This document shows, piece by piece, positions 1-12,379 of a stretch of 64,000 bases of DNA; the first letter of the stretch is position 1; each line of letters begins with the position of its first letter. The stretch lies in contig SCFE01000016.1 in the NCBI GenBank assembly GCA_004352715.1, positions 2,325,331 through 2,389,330 on the forward strand, written 5' to 3'. A program made the translations under genes and the position numbers. Origin of the DNA: Hofstenia miamia (Eukaryota; Xenacoelomorpha; Acoela). Under the pieces are notes generated by a model, which was not told the DNA's origin, did no database searches, and saw nothing but the letters and a program-made list of their open reading frames with translations.

Positions 1-955
1 TGTACGTTGCCAAAAACGATTGCAATACCCATGGTACTGCCATGCTGGAGACTCCCGAAGGAAGTAAAACCAGCAAAAGCATTTCTGAACAAGTATAAAT
101 CATATGTAAACTCACAATGCAAAGCCGCAGAGATCATAGAACAGGAGGACTACAAGAAAACGAAATGAATATTGTTAGATAACAATAACAAGGAGCGCAT
201 TTACATTGAAGGTACCATCTTGTCAGATCAACTATACACAAGAGGAAAAGTGATACACATCCAGCTTAAAGAACTAAGAGACGAAATAGAAAAATGCCAG
301 CCACAGGCAGTCATGCTAATCTTGGGAGTCAATGATATTGTATGGACCAACATTTGGGAACAGAGANGATACTGATGACAAGTGGTTCCTGGTAGAAATA
401 AAAATCATGAGGGAGAAGAAAGAGATAGCAGAGAGAAACTACCAGAGGATAAGAGAACAACAGACTGTTGTGATGAAGAAACTAATGTTTACCAAAGCAT
501 TTACGTGAACAGAGTTAGAAGAACTACTGAAGCCCTTCAACCAGATCACAGTTGATGTCGAATGCATAACATCAAAAGTTGATAAACAGGAATGCATATG
601 AANACTATTACTAACCTCATCGCAATTATTATTATCCCCAGACACACAGAGGACGATCAATAAAATAAACATTGAAAAGTGGGTAGACACAAGCCAAGAT
701 AGTACAATCAAATGGATTGATACTGATTGACAAGCAGTTCCTGGTAGAAATAAAATTCACAAGGGAGAAGAAAGAGATAGCAGAGAGAAACTACCAGAGG
801 ATAAGAGAACAACAGACTGTTGCAACGATGAAACTAATGTTTACTGAAGCATTTACATGAACAGAGTTAGAAGAACTACTGAAGCCCTTCAACCAGATCA
901 CAGTTGATGTTGAATGCATAACATCAAAAGTTGATATACAGGAATGCATATGAAT
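1..955. other. Unmerged, overlapping contig ends (n at 367 and 603)
   Basis: Bases 1-366 match about 1110-1475 with a few percent difference, and 368-602 match about 718-952. A single n sits exactly where each matching block ends (367, 603). This is the mark of contig ends or alleles joined without being merged, so the apparent tandem copies of the repeat protein here are probably one locus, or two haplotypes. Confidence 0.7.
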
Positions 956-1965
956 GAAATTAAGCAGAAGGGGACTTATGCAATCATTTTGGGAGACAAT
1001 CCCAGAAGCTAAAATGAATTACCCCACTACTATTGGTTTAGCAACAGCATCAAACACAACGGGCACTTACAAAGAAATTGAGAGACTCATTGATACTAAG
1101 ATCTTACTATGTACACCACTGAAAACGATTGCAATACCCATGGTACTGCCAAGATAGAGACTCCCGAAGGAAGTAAAACCAGCAAAAGCATTTCTGCACA
1201 AGTATAAATCATATGTAAACTCACAATGCAAAGCCGCAGAGATCATAGAACAGGAGGACTACAAGAAAACAAAACAAATATTGTTAGATAACAATAACAA
1301 GGAGCACATTTACATTGAAGGTACCATCTCACCAGATCAACTATACACAAGAGGAAAAGCAATACACATCCAGCTTAAAGAACTAAGAGACGAAATAGAA
1401 AAATGCCAGCCACAGGCAGTCATGCTAATCTTGGGAGTCAATGATATTGTATGGACCAACATTTGGGAACAGAGATATCACTACTACGATGTAACAAATA
1501 GAGTGGAGATTGTAACAATAATGCGCATTGGAAAGAACAATCCTGGCAAGATATCAGAACAAGAAGTAGTGGAGAATATCAGTTTCTTTTATAAAGATGT
1601 GGCGAATATGCGTAGCCTATGAAAGGTCTTTACTTTCTTCTACCTGAACACACAAATGAGAGCAGACTTAGCCCACACCTGAAAAGCCAATGTGCAGATG
1701 ATGCTCCTGATAGCAATAAAAGGAATCCGCTTGTATGAGAAATATTTCGAAATTTTCTCACAGAAAATGAATGAGTTACAAGAAATGACACTGATAGCAG
1801 AGAACATCAGGGAAGCTCAATTTCTGAAATATGCAAATACCATGACAACTGAATGTGAGGCAGTGCTGAAAATGACAAAGCAATCCAAATACGCAGTGAT
1901 AACGTGGGAAGATAATGAGGCTGAGTCACTCATAAGAAAAGCCGACATTCTCGTGCATGGGGAAT
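1..1965 (+). pseudogene. Unclassified repeat-family protein, broken copy
   Basis: The longest unbroken piece (about 1140-1620) reads on past a stop into 1692-1967. It includes the residues HIYIEGTISPDQLY, then ILGVNDIVW, then ENISFFYKDV and IKGIRLYEKYFEIF. The same order recurs on the opposite strand at about 4.6-5.3 kb (IYIEGQITPYHLF, ILHAGINDIVW, ENISFFFKEV), so this is a dispersed family, not chance coding. At least two stops interrupt it (near 1621 and 1681). G-x-N-D in a hydrophobic strand recalls block III of SGNH hydrolases, but I do not see convincing blocks I or V. I do not recognise the family. It is charged and helical, and could be a protein of an uncharacterised mobile element. 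Function is unknown. Confidence 0.5.
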
Positions 1966-1986
1966 GACCCATGCTGTCCATAATGC

Positions 1987-2986
1987 NNNNNNNNNNNNNN
2001 NNNNNNNNNNNNNNNNNNNNNNNNNNNNNNNNNNNNNNNNNNNNNNNNNNNNNNNNNNNNNNNNNNNNNNNNNNNNNNNNNNNNNNNNNNNNNNNNNNNN
2101 NNNNNNNNNNNNNNNNNNNNNNNNNNNNNNNNNNNNNNNNNNNNNNNNNNNNNNNNNNNNNNNNNNNNNNNNNNNNNNNNNNNNNNNNNNNNNNNNNNNN
2201 NNNNNNNNNNNNNNNNNNNNNNNNNNNNNNNNNNNNNNNNNNNNNNNNNNNNNNNNNNNNNNNNNNNNNNNNNNNNNNNNNNNNNNNNNNNNNNNNNNNN
2301 NNNNNNNNNNNNNNNNNNNNNNNNNNNNNNNNNNNNNNNNNNNNNNNNNNNNNNNNNNNNNNNNNNNNNNNNNNNNNNNNNNNNNNNNNNNNNNNNNNNN
2401 NNNNNNNNNNNNNNNNNNNNNNNNNNNNNNNNNNNNNNNNNNNNNNNNNNNNNNNNNNNNNNNNNNNNNNNNNNNNNNNNNNNNNNNNNNNNNNNNNNNN
2501 NNNNNNNNNNNNNNNNNNNNNNNNNNNNNNNNNNNNNNNNNNNNNNNNNNNNNNNNNNNNNNNNNNNNNNNNNNNNNNNNNNNNNNNNNNNNNNNNNNNN
2601 NNNNNNNNNNNNNNNNNNNNNNNNNNNNNNNNNNNNNNNNNNNNNNNNNNNNNNNNNNNNNNNNNNNNNNNNNNNNNNNNNNNNNNNNNNNNNNNNNNNN
2701 NNNNNNNNNNNNNNNNNNNNNNNNNNNNNNNNNNNNNNNNNNNNNNNNNNNNNNNNNNNNNNNNNNNNNNNNNNNNNNNNNNNNNNNNNNNNNNNNNNNN
2801 NNNNNNNNNNNNNNNNNNNNNNNNNNNNNNNNNNNNNNNNNNNNNNNNNNNNNNNNNNNNNNNNNNNNNNNNNNNNNNNNNNNNNNNNNNNNNNNNNNNN
2901 NNNNNNNNNNNNNNNNNNNNNNNNNNNNNNNNNNNNNNNNNNNNNNNNNNNNNNNNNNNNNNNNNNNNNNNNNNNNNNNNNNNNNN
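1987..2986. other. Assembly gap (1000 N)
   Basis: A run of exactly 1000 N, the usual placeholder for a gap of unknown size. It follows the end of the unclassified repeat protein. Any reading frame drawn across it is meaningless. Confidence 0.99.
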
Positions 2987-3067
2987 AATTTGATGAACAA
3001 TAAATTCTTCAGAGTTTATTTTAATTTCTATTCTTCATTTATCTGGTTTGATATTTAATAAAATGTT

Positions 3068-3332
3068 CAGCTAAGCAAGTTGTGTTGAGTAGTGGCTGGA
3101 TTCCATCATGGGAGTGATTCGAAGGGTCCTTGTGCCAGTCATGAAACTGCACTTAAGTTACAGATNNNNNNNNNNNNNNNNNNNNNNNNNNNNNNNNNNN
3201 NNNNNNNNNNNNNNNNNNNNNNNNNNNNNNNNNNNNNNNNGCAAGTTGTGTCAAGTAGTGGCTGGATTCCATCATGGGAGTGATTCAAAGGAACCTTGTG
3301 CCAGTCACAAAACCACACTTAAGTTACAGATA
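3068..3332 (+). repeat. Tandem repeat, two ~95-bp units split by a 75-N gap
   Basis: Unit one (about 3073-3165) and unit two (about 3241-3329) both carry the stretch GTGGCTGGATTCCATCATGG and both end in CACTTAAGTTACAGAT. They differ by scattered substitutions. N at 3166-3240 separates them, so the array may be longer. Short frames read through the units are not convincing genes. Confidence 0.7.
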
Positions 3333-3521
3333 GGGAGTTTTTCGATTCTTGCTTAGTCTGACTATCAATCACTACATGTACATTATAACCAATTCACAAA
3401 ATGGCTGGATAGCCAACAATTAGGATTATATCTATATTACTAAAGGTAGGAGACTTGACAATAATTGACCAAATAAATGACTTTACATGTATTGTTATTA
3501 AATGTAAGTGTAGGAAGCTGC
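3333..3521. other. Short spacer, no gene seen
   Basis: AT-rich sequence between the split tandem repeat and the duplicated contig overlap. No coding or RNA signal is visible. Confidence 0.5.
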
Positions 3522-4500
3522 AACATATTAAACAATTATTAAAGCCAATAGTTTTTATGGTAATGGCTGATTTGATATTAAATTAATGCAGCTAGTGTCA
3601 ATGCCTGGTTACTTTACTTATTCATTCTAGAAGACACTTTACAAAATTGAGTTTAAGTCAGTAGTGTTTTGACATGAGTGCATGCACTGAGCTAATGTAA
3701 GGTACACATAATTAATTCTCATTGAGCTGAGATGGTGCAATGAACTTGGTCAATCACTAACAAAGGAGGAGAACTGTTGTGTGGAGATCTGCTTCAGGCA
3801 GTGGCCCAAAGTTAGTCAATCAGAGAATACTGCATGGCTTTGTCACCTAAACAGTGATGATTAATACTCAGTTAACATAACTAGTTAAGCAAAGAGGAAA
3901 CATCCAGGAGTTTATTAAATTAGTAAATCCTCACCAGCTATTAATTGAGTGATAATTATTAACAATAATACATGGCGCTAAAGGCCTGGTAGAGGATGTT
4001 ACACTATTTANCAACATATTAAATAATTATTAAAGCCAATAGTTTTTATGGTAATGGCTGATTTGATATTAAATTAATGCAGCTAGTGTCAATGCCTGGT
4101 TACTTTACTTATTCTTTCTAGAATACACTTTACAAAATTGAGTTTAAGTCAGTAGTGTTTTGACATGAGTGCATGCACTGAGCTAATGTAAGGTACACAT
4201 AATTAATTCTCATTGAGCTGAGATGGTGCAATGAACTTGGTCAATCACTAACAAAGGAGGAGAACTGTTGTGTGGAGATCTGCTTCAGGCAGTGGCCCAA
4301 AGTTAGTCAATCAGAGAATACTGCATGGCTTTGTCACCTAAACAGTGATGATTAATACTCAGTTAACATAACTAGTTAAGCAAAGAGGAAACATCCAGGA
4401 GTTTATTAAATTAGTAAATCCTCACCAGCTATTAATTGAGTGATAATTATTAACAATAATACATGGCGCTAAAGGCCTGGTAGAGGATGTTACACTATTT
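3522..4500. repeat. Near-identical ~489-bp direct duplication around a single n at 4011
   Basis: Bases 3522-4010 recur at about 4013-4500 with only a handful of differences, and the lone n lies between the copies. The sequence is AT-rich with no coding signal. The pattern fits two overlapping contig ends laid end to end rather than a real tandem duplication. Confidence 0.75.
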
Positions 4501-4619
4501 ATTATGGTCAGAAAAAGTGCATTTACCTTTGCACTCTTCTACCTAAGTGAGGCTAATAAGAATGCATTCTGTTACAGGCACCCTCTAGCTTGGCTTTTAA
4601 TCAATCAGTTCTGCTCTCT

Positions 4620-6465
4620 CACCATGGACCAGTGTGTGTGTTTCTTTGACCAACTCTTTTACTTGTTCATCTCTCCATTGTAACAACTGATATTGATAAT
4701 TTTTAGTGAGTTTTAGGATGATTTCCATTTCAGTTGAATCAGTTTCCTTGCATCTTAGGAACATCATTTCTTGCAATGCTGTATTTCTTTTTTGTCATGC
4801 AGATCTCATTAATCCTCTCTGTGAATATATCAAAGAACTTTTTGTACAACTAGATCCCTTTAAGCACTACCATGATCATCATATTGGCATCAATGATTGC
4901 TGAGTGAGCCAGGGATGTGTCAAATTCACTATTGGGGTAGAAAAACTTGAATACCTTCACCAATTTCATTGGATTCACCACTTCCTTGAAGAAGAAGCTG
5001 ATGTTTTCTCTTATGTCTTTTTCTGTCATCCTCATTGGGTCATTAATGTTTGCCCTCATCATTGTGATAATTTCTATACATTTCAATATGTTGTAATATT
5101 TGTACTTTTCCTCCCAATGATCCAGCCATACAATGTCATTGATCCCTGCATGCAGTATGAGTGTTCATGTCATCATCTCATCTAATGCCTGTTTGGTTAT
5201 CTCTATTTGCTTGTTGATAGGCTTGACATCTTTGAATAGGTGATATGGTGTTATTTGACCTTCTATGTAGATCCTTTCAAAGTTGTAATCCTCCTTTCTA
5301 GTTTCTTTGATTTTGTGTACTGTTTGTGTTTAACCACCTGTTCTGTGTGTTTCAGGTCTTCTGCATATGAATTCTCCTTGTTCATGGGAAGTTTCATGAG
5401 CTGCTTGTCTCTGACCTTCCATTTAGGCATGATCATTGGCATTTTGGTTGTTGGTGGGGATTTAATTATCAGTAGCTCTGTTGCTCTGTCTTTCCTACAT
5501 GTTGCACAAGCTGTAACTATTCTGATTGTCACTAAGCAGTTACATTCTAGAATTTTGCAGTCAATCCAGACTTACTTAGCTGTTTTACATCCTCTGATTT
5601 GATTGTGAATTTCATGGCGATACATTCAGCCTTAATAATTTGTCAAATTATTTTTCTGTAAATGCCTTGGTGTAAATTTATTTCATTATGGATTTGGAAA
5701 GTGATTTTCTCAGTGGTTCATACTATTGTTCAGTGATTTTTTCCTTTTCCTATTATTCAATTGGTGTCTGTATGAGCTATTGATCATCACATGTCTCTAT
5801 CCACTGTAATGCTTATGTGGGTATTTGCATGTTCAACTTCTCTAGATTGGCTTTGTCAATCACTCTCTGAGCTTTTGGTGACATTTTGATTGTGGAAGAA
5901 CAAAGTAAGAATTCATCATTGTTGATATCTTTAAAAGTTTTCAGTACTATCTCAATAATGTTCACAATCTCATCTTTGTTACCACAATTTATTCATCTCT
6001 CCTGTTTGAGGATTTTGATAAATGAAAAGTGCAGGTAATCATCTGTGAATTTTTCTATCATTGTTCAGGATTTTCTATTTATGTTGGCTTCAGCTATTCT
6101 TATCACCAATTATTATATCTGTTGTCTGCCACAGTTATTTTTCAAATTGTCACAGATGTTGATCAGCTGTGGCACCCCACATATGCATCCTAGTCATCTC
6201 TGAGAATATGTGGATTTTTGTGGAGCAAATGTCTAGTTTGTTTGCAATCTTGATCAGGGAGAGCTTTCCTATGGTTGTCTCCTTGTTAGTGATTCTTATG
6301 AACAGTTTATCATACTGTGCTGTGTCCTTTCTGCTTTTAACTGGGGGCATGTTATCCTTTATGTTTGCTTCAGCCAGTTTTCAACATTTGGTACAATCAT
6401 CAGTGAGACAGCTACCTCAAGATGTTTTTGATTGTGATCTTGAGCCTAATGCATCTATCAATTAG
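4620..6465 (-). pseudogene. Unclassified repeat-family protein, second copy (reverse)
   Basis: Read from right to left, about 5290 to 4640 aligns with the 1-1965 copy: ERIYIEGQITPYHLF, then ILHAGINDIVWLDHW, then a clean frame (5086-4850) with ENISFFFKEVV, then a stop and YKKFFDIFTERINE. Upstream pieces at 5532-5263 (lysine-rich, with C-x2-C near its start) and 6350-6150 are in different frames, so frameshifts and stops have accumulated. The opposite orientation to the first copy argues for a mobile or segmentally duplicated unit. No terminal repeats could be made out. Function unknown. Confidence 0.45.
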
Positions 6466-7589
6466 GGCACATATGTTTTTATCATATGTTCATGCACTCA
6501 GAATAGTGTAACATAATCCATCACATAAGCTGCTGGGAAACTAAGATTAAAAAGAAAAGAAGAAAGATGATTAGAAAATTAATTAAGCAATTTAAGTGAT
6601 GATATTTTACTACAATGGCTGTCATGGAGATATATTACCATAGAAAAAGGCACTTCCTTAAGTATAAATTCAAAAAGTTTAATTTTAAGCATTTCTATCT
6701 AGTTATTTTGCTTTTTATTTACTTTTTTAGGCTAATTATTACTTCTTTATAGCTGTTGTACTAAGAGTAATTAGATTAATTGTTTAAAGAAGTAATTAAA
6801 ATGCAATCTATTTTAAAATATTTAACATAGAAAATTCCTGTGAATTTAATCTGTGCTTTCCTTATAGACTGTGAGGAAAAATCAATTGCATAATAATTGA
6901 CATCATAACAACATCTGGTACCTTTGCTATGTGGAGAGTTTGAGTTGGAATTAATTAGTGCAATGTTACAACACAGTGATACACACTTTATTCATTCCCT
7001 AAGTTTGTCACTTAATATACCATGAAATTCTCAATCAAATTATTTGCAAATGATTGTGCCATGCCTTTTTTCTCAGTCAACTCCACTAGGGTTTCCAAGG
7101 CAACAGTTGATGTATTCCTTCCATTTGAGCATTACAAGTGACAATTTGAAGTTGGTTTTCAATACACAGCAGCATCTTTTCAATATTTAAGTAAGGTAAC
7201 TTTTTATGTATAATTATTTTATAATTTATTAAGATTTAGATATTTATAAATATATGAGAGAAAATAATTTTAAATATTTTGAAGTTTATTTTTATTGATA
7301 CTATTCTTTCATGTACATAACCTTCCTTTTTCAATTAATACAAAGAAGTTGTAAATTCCATCTAGCCTATGTACAATATGAGAAAGAAATGGAGCTATAC
7401 AAATACTGAACACAACAAACAATCTAAAAGAGAAAAAGTGGAAATTAAAGGAAAGAGAATAAAGACAGAGAAATGAATGGTAGATAAAACTATTAATTTA
7501 ATACAAAAGGAAGAGGAGCAAAACTATCAAATACCAGAAATAAAGGATAGTCAATATGAACACATCAACAAAGAAGAAAAAAAGCATTG
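6466..7589. other. AT-rich non-coding stretch
   Basis: I see no gene, RNA or clear repeat. The sequence is AT-rich with homopolymer runs. A purine-rich lysine-coding stretch from about 7400 leads into the gypsy relic and may be its decayed upstream part. Confidence 0.5.
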
Positions 7590-8010
7590 GTAAAAGTTCT
7601 GAACAAGCACAGCAAAATATTTAATTTTGGTGAGATTAGTGTCAGTAAAGTGATAGAAGAAACACACAAAATAATTACTGCAACAGATGAACCAATAAGG
7701 TTACTATGCAGAAGGTTACCTGAGAATTTAAAAGGCCAATTATAATACAATCCTCAATGAACTGATTGATAACAAAATTATGATACCAAGTGAAAGTCCA
7801 TATGCATTGCCAACAGTGTTTGTAAAGCAAGGTAATAAATAGACTCTGCATAGACTTTCACAAACTTAATGATGTGACAAGAAAGGATGCGTACCCACTG
7901 CTGAGAATAGATGACATGATATATGAAGCAACAAAGAACTGATATTTCACATGCATTGATCTATGTAAGGCCTATTGGCAGGTACCAATACATACAGAAT
8001 AAGTGTTCAA
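7590..8010 (+). pseudogene. Ty3/gypsy reverse transcriptase relic
   Basis: Pieces in alternating frames give the ordered blocks of a gypsy RT N-terminal half: HKIITATDEPIRLLCRRLPE, then ELIDNKIMIPSESPYALPTV, then LCIDFHKLNDVTRKDAYPLL followed by RIDDM, then YFTCIDLCKAYWQVPI. The FTCIDL block is motif A with its catalytic aspartate. Stops and frameshifts separate the blocks and the YxDD motif C is not found downstream. This is a dead, truncated LTR-retrotransposon fragment. No LTR or integrase could be assigned. Confidence 0.85.
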
Positions 8011-8765
8011 CTACCTGCTATTAAACAATGTGCAGTGTCATTACAAAAACTACACACTTTTAGCACACTGTTGCTAACTAATAGTGTATGCTTTTCCAAA
8101 CTACAAACTGTGATTGTGACAAATTCTCCACTGCTTCTGCCAGCAACAAGTGAATATTGTATATTATTATTATGTGTGTTAAACAGTTTACATATCTGTA
8201 ATTCCAAAGGAACATTTACATGCATAGAACAAATGTAGTAGTTTTGTGTGTAGTGATAATGGAAATCAGAGCAGATTATTCAACAAATAGCTTAACAAGG
8301 GCTAAGGAACAATATTATTATTTGAAGGGCTGAACTGAGCTCCTTCTTATACAAAGCCTTAATTTTTTTAAATTGAAAGGTTTGATGCAAAAATAAGTGC
8401 CCCCTGTGACAATTATTGGAAGAGCTCTAGCCTTGCTAGCCACCTGTTCCTTAGCCTCTGTAAATTATTATGCTTCATTGTTTATTTTTTTTATCCCTAC
8501 AGTAACATTATTTATTTTTCTATTTTATCATTGTCATGCTACTCAACTTCTATATAAAATGATTATCCTAATATTTTGTTGTGGGCTCCAAGAAATGATC
8601 AAAAAGCCAAAATAATTTAAGTTTTAGGAACAAAGTGATACCCTTTAAGGTATATGGAACTTAGATAAAACAGTGATTTTATCATAATTTACTTACTTCA
8701 AAGCAGCATCATGTAAAAATAATAATCCAATATTATAGTATTTTAAAATGTTCACGAATTTTGAA
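8011..8765. other. AT-rich stretch with no recognised gene
   Basis: A short frame at about 7975-8238 continues from the gypsy relic but shows no RT motif. The rest is non-coding AT-rich sequence up to the methyltransferase pseudogene. Confidence 0.4.
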
Positions 8766-9605
8766 TTATTACAGCTCTAATAAATGCTACATGCTCCATA
8801 TCACACACTTCAGTTACTTCAGTTAGTCTCACCAAATGTGCTCTGCAGCTTGCAATTTTAAATCCTTGCTTTATTAAAGTGTTTTGCAAAAGTCCAATGA
8901 AATTGAAAGGGTTTCAACTTGAATATGATCTTTATGTGGAAAGCATTGGGTTTGCAAGAGCTCTGTAGACAGGAAAAATTACCCTCCAGCTTTTAGGATA
9001 TAATTTACAGTATGTATTGTCTTAGAAAAAGATTCTTCATTTTGAAATCCCTCAACAAGTGTCCATGTACATAAAACTGCATCAAATGACTCATTATCAA
9101 TGTGGAACCCACATAAAATATCACTTTGACTCATGTCACATTCAAATACACCTTGAAATTTTCTTCTTAAAGCTGAAAAATTCTTCTTAGCACTGTACTG
9201 CATAAGATTGTGATGAAAGAATTTCAGACATTCAATCATGGCATCAAAATATTCTTTCTTTTCTTCAAAATTAATCAAAGAATTTGAGAGAAATTGACGA
9301 TTTTCCAGAAGAAATTCACTTGCATCAATATAGTAAATTTCATCAAGCCTTGCTGCACAAAGCATGTTAATGAGAGTAGGCCCAAAGCCTAAATCATGCA
9401 GCTTAATCTTGAAGTTTTCCTTATTGACATTCTTAAGTCTATCAATCATTGCTTTAATACTATGTCACATAACACAGTCTTCTTTTGATAGTTTACTATC
9501 AGGCAAATGATTTGGCATTAGTCCACTCCAGGAAGCTAGGTAATTTTAAGGACCAAATTACTTCCTGTAATTATCTTGCTTTTCTTTATATTCAACTAGT
9601 GGCAT
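8766..9605 (-). pseudogene. NNMT/PNMT/TEMT-family methyltransferase pseudogene
   Basis: The reverse strand starts at an ATG (9605) and gives PLVEYKEKQDNYRK, closely matching the intact gene at 25882. Stops fall after NYRK, after FGP and in the VM-stop-HSI segment, so the first 55 codons are disabled. A clean stretch (9449-8979) follows with the SAM-binding motif altered from DLGCGP to DLGFGP, then IDASEF and AVLCTWTLVEG. A frameshift near 8885 precedes a recognisable C-terminus, CDMEHVAFIRAV. The copy has no introns but shares the upstream flank of the intact gene, so it arose by DNA duplication rather than by reverse transcription. No active enzyme is expected. Confidence 0.9.
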
Positions 9606-9740
9606 TTGACCAGGCTGAAATCTAACTAACTAATAAAATAAAAATGATTTAGATAAAGCTTATATGCTTGTTAACAATATCTGTTCAAATATTTATTTCA
9701 CAAAAATGACAATTTTAAGGGAAAAAATAAATTGGCATAT
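9606..9740 (-). repeat. Duplicated 5' flank of the methyltransferase genes
   Basis: In reverse complement this flank carries AAATAAATATTTGAACAGAT, then GTTAACAAGCA, then a TCTAAATCATT segment ending at the start codon. The same elements in the same order lie at 25745-25881 before the intact gene. The similarity over some 130 bases marks the duplicated unit and may include the promoter or leader. Confidence 0.75.
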
Positions 9741-9982
9741 GCTTCATAGACATGCAATTCAAAATTTACAACATTATTTTTACATAAATTATGAGAGTGA
9801 TGAACCCAAATTTGAAAATTAGAAGTTCTTAATTCAAAACATATGAATTCATTGTTCATTGTTAATGCATTTACACAGTGTTTTATTCAGGATTTGAGAA
9901 TAAGTGGGTGTGGGGGAGGGAGTTAGTAAAATTTGGAAGTTTTTCTAACCAATGAACTCTATTAGTGAATATATGCATACTG

Positions 9983-10018
<36 letters not shown>
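9983..10018. repeat. (TA)n microsatellite
   Basis: An almost pure TA dinucleotide run within non-coding sequence, flanked by short near-repeats of GTATAC/TATGTATA. Confidence 0.95.
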
Positions 10019-10022
<4 letters not shown>

Positions 10023-11772
10023 TGTATACTATGTATACATTTTAAAAGCAATTTTTGCTTATTTTATTATTCCAAGAATCCAAGTTACAGTGTAGTATAA
10101 CTGCTAAGTCCCATAAATAAGTTACATTAATGTTATAATATGGTTGACTGATTAAAATGTGTATTGTATATTAAAAATACTAATAACTTTTAAATAATCA
10201 ATGGCTAACTAAATATGATGACTTGACATTTTTTTAGAAATCAGAGACCATCATATGTGGTCAGCTTGAAGTCAGGCAACAATAATCTTTTGTTGCTAGT
10301 TGGTTGTGTAATAGTTTGTTTGGTCAGGGATGGATACCAAATCTAGCTTTCCAGTCTAATTAGCATAGACATTTGATAAATTGGCTATCACTGATTTGTA
10401 GTCCAATTTCAACTGTTTCATGGACTTCTTTAAAAATGTAGATTACATTTGAGAGCTCTCTTTTCTATTTTATAGATAGAATTTGTTTTTTTAATATTAT
10501 GCTTTGCAATCATGTATAGCAGTGCTCAACCAATTGATAAGATGTTTGATAAAATTTGTGACAGTACTTCCTTTATTAAAGTGACCTCTTATGATACTGA
10601 ACACATCTTGTAGTTAATAAAATGAAGTTGAATTGACTATGTGAACTGTTGCAGAAGGCAACAGAAATTTTTCACTTGTTTTGTTACTGATTTAATATAT
10701 TTTCATCAAATTTTCTCATGTGATAATTGGTTACTTTGCTAGCATAAAGGTACACTAATTATTTTATAGATTATTAAAGTAATATCTTATCTTGGTTAAA
10801 AAAAATTTCAAACTGATTTTTTGAATAGAGAAGAACATTTCTTTCATCTTAAAATGTGTAACAAATTTACATTGTATATTTTACCTGCTTAGGCATAAAC
10901 TCAAATACTCAAAATTAAATTTCTGATGTCCTGAGGTAAGTTCAATTCCTATTGATTGCTGACATCAGGAAAATCTATTTTAGCATAAGAAATCATGTCA
11001 ATTGCAAAAATTGTGCCATTATTGTTAATATTAGATTTATTCATACTTATCACATTTCCTAGTTATACAAATAATTCAATAAACTATGTTAGATAACTGA
11101 TGCAGAAAATATTAAAAATAACTGCTAATTTGTGGAAATCCAGTATTTGTCATACTTATTTCCTAAGACAAATTATTGAAATAAATTTTTTTTCTAATTT
11201 CCTATATAGAAAATGAGTAAAAGAGTTAAAATTTACATGAGCCAATTATACTGAAAACAGTAAATAATACCAAGACAGGAGAAAATGAAAAAACTTATGG
11301 AGTGCAACCTATGGGTTGTTGTAATGAAACAAGGAAACATGAATTAACTAGTCCAAATGAAATTATAAAGTATGTAGTAGATAACTTTGAAATACAATAA
11401 TTTAATTATCATAATTTAAACCCTGTGATTCTCACGTCTTGTTTAGCTTACCAATGGCTTTATATGGTAAATTTTGAGAAACACATTTCTATAAGTGATA
11501 TATTAGATAAATTCAATCAGGAAATTAGTTTGATTGATTCAGGAGAAGGATGTTTAACAAGCCTATTTGAATATTTATTTGGAAGTTTCCAAGGTTGTCA
11601 TACACATTCAATACTTCACAACAGTTACAGGTGATTTTACAATTAATATGGAATGGGTAGGGGCTATTGCTATGCTATTAAAAACACTTGTAATTTCTTA
11701 AAAAAGTGTCCCTTATTAGGGCAGGCTTCATGTTTTGCTTATAAAATAGAATTTGAACTAATGTGGGCTACT
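10019..11772. other. AT-rich non-coding stretch
   Basis: No supported gene. A 69-codon frame at 11425-11634 has no recognisable motif and is flanked by stops. I treat it as chance. Confidence 0.4.
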
Positions 11773-12150
11773 GAAAAACTTAAAAGTACACTTAAATTTT
11801 ACTAAAAACAGAGAGGTTGGATTTCATACTAGGATTAGGAACATGTTCCTAATCTCTCCTCTTAATCCAAATTTAGAAATTCATTAGAAATTTAAAAGAT
11901 GGCATCCCAATAATCAATCAAATTTGATTAAATATTCCTATGAAAATTTTTACAATAGAAATTCAGTATTAAGGTTTTGTCATTCCTAGTAAACTTAAAA
12001 GTACATTTAAATTTAAATAAAAGTGCAAGAAAAATAGAAAAGTTAGATTTCATACTAGGATTAGGAATGTGTAAATTTTTTAATAATTAATTGAAAATTT
12101 AAAAGGCAATATTACAATAGAAATTCAGTGTTAAGTAATTCACTAAATTA
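11773..12150 (+). repeat. Diverged ~215-bp tandem duplication
   Basis: Two successive units share AACTTAAAAGTACA, then GATTTCATACTAGGATTAGG, then CAATAGAAATTCAGT, in the same order. The units start near 11773 and 11990. The first also contains a perfect 22-bp palindrome (11833-11854). Non-coding. Confidence 0.7.
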
Positions 12151-12379
12151 AACAACTCCAAATTTAATTCATCCAAAATATATGGTTTTGTATTTTACAT
12201 TATTACAAACTTATGAATTAAATTTAGAATTGTTTACATAAAATAACAGAATATAATTTATTCACAAATGATCTTTAAATAATGCAAAATGATTTCTAAA
12301 TAAGATCCTTAAATTCTGCAAAGTATTTAATGTTTTTAAGGATTACATTACTTTTTTGCTTCATCCATCTCAGGGGACA

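Noticed and set aside
1930-3058. Long frames of about 350 residues spanning N runs (also at 19964-21232, 38782-39948, 52803-54071, 61218-62407)
   Set aside because: They consist almost entirely of unknown bases in assembly gaps; only the real flanks were considered.
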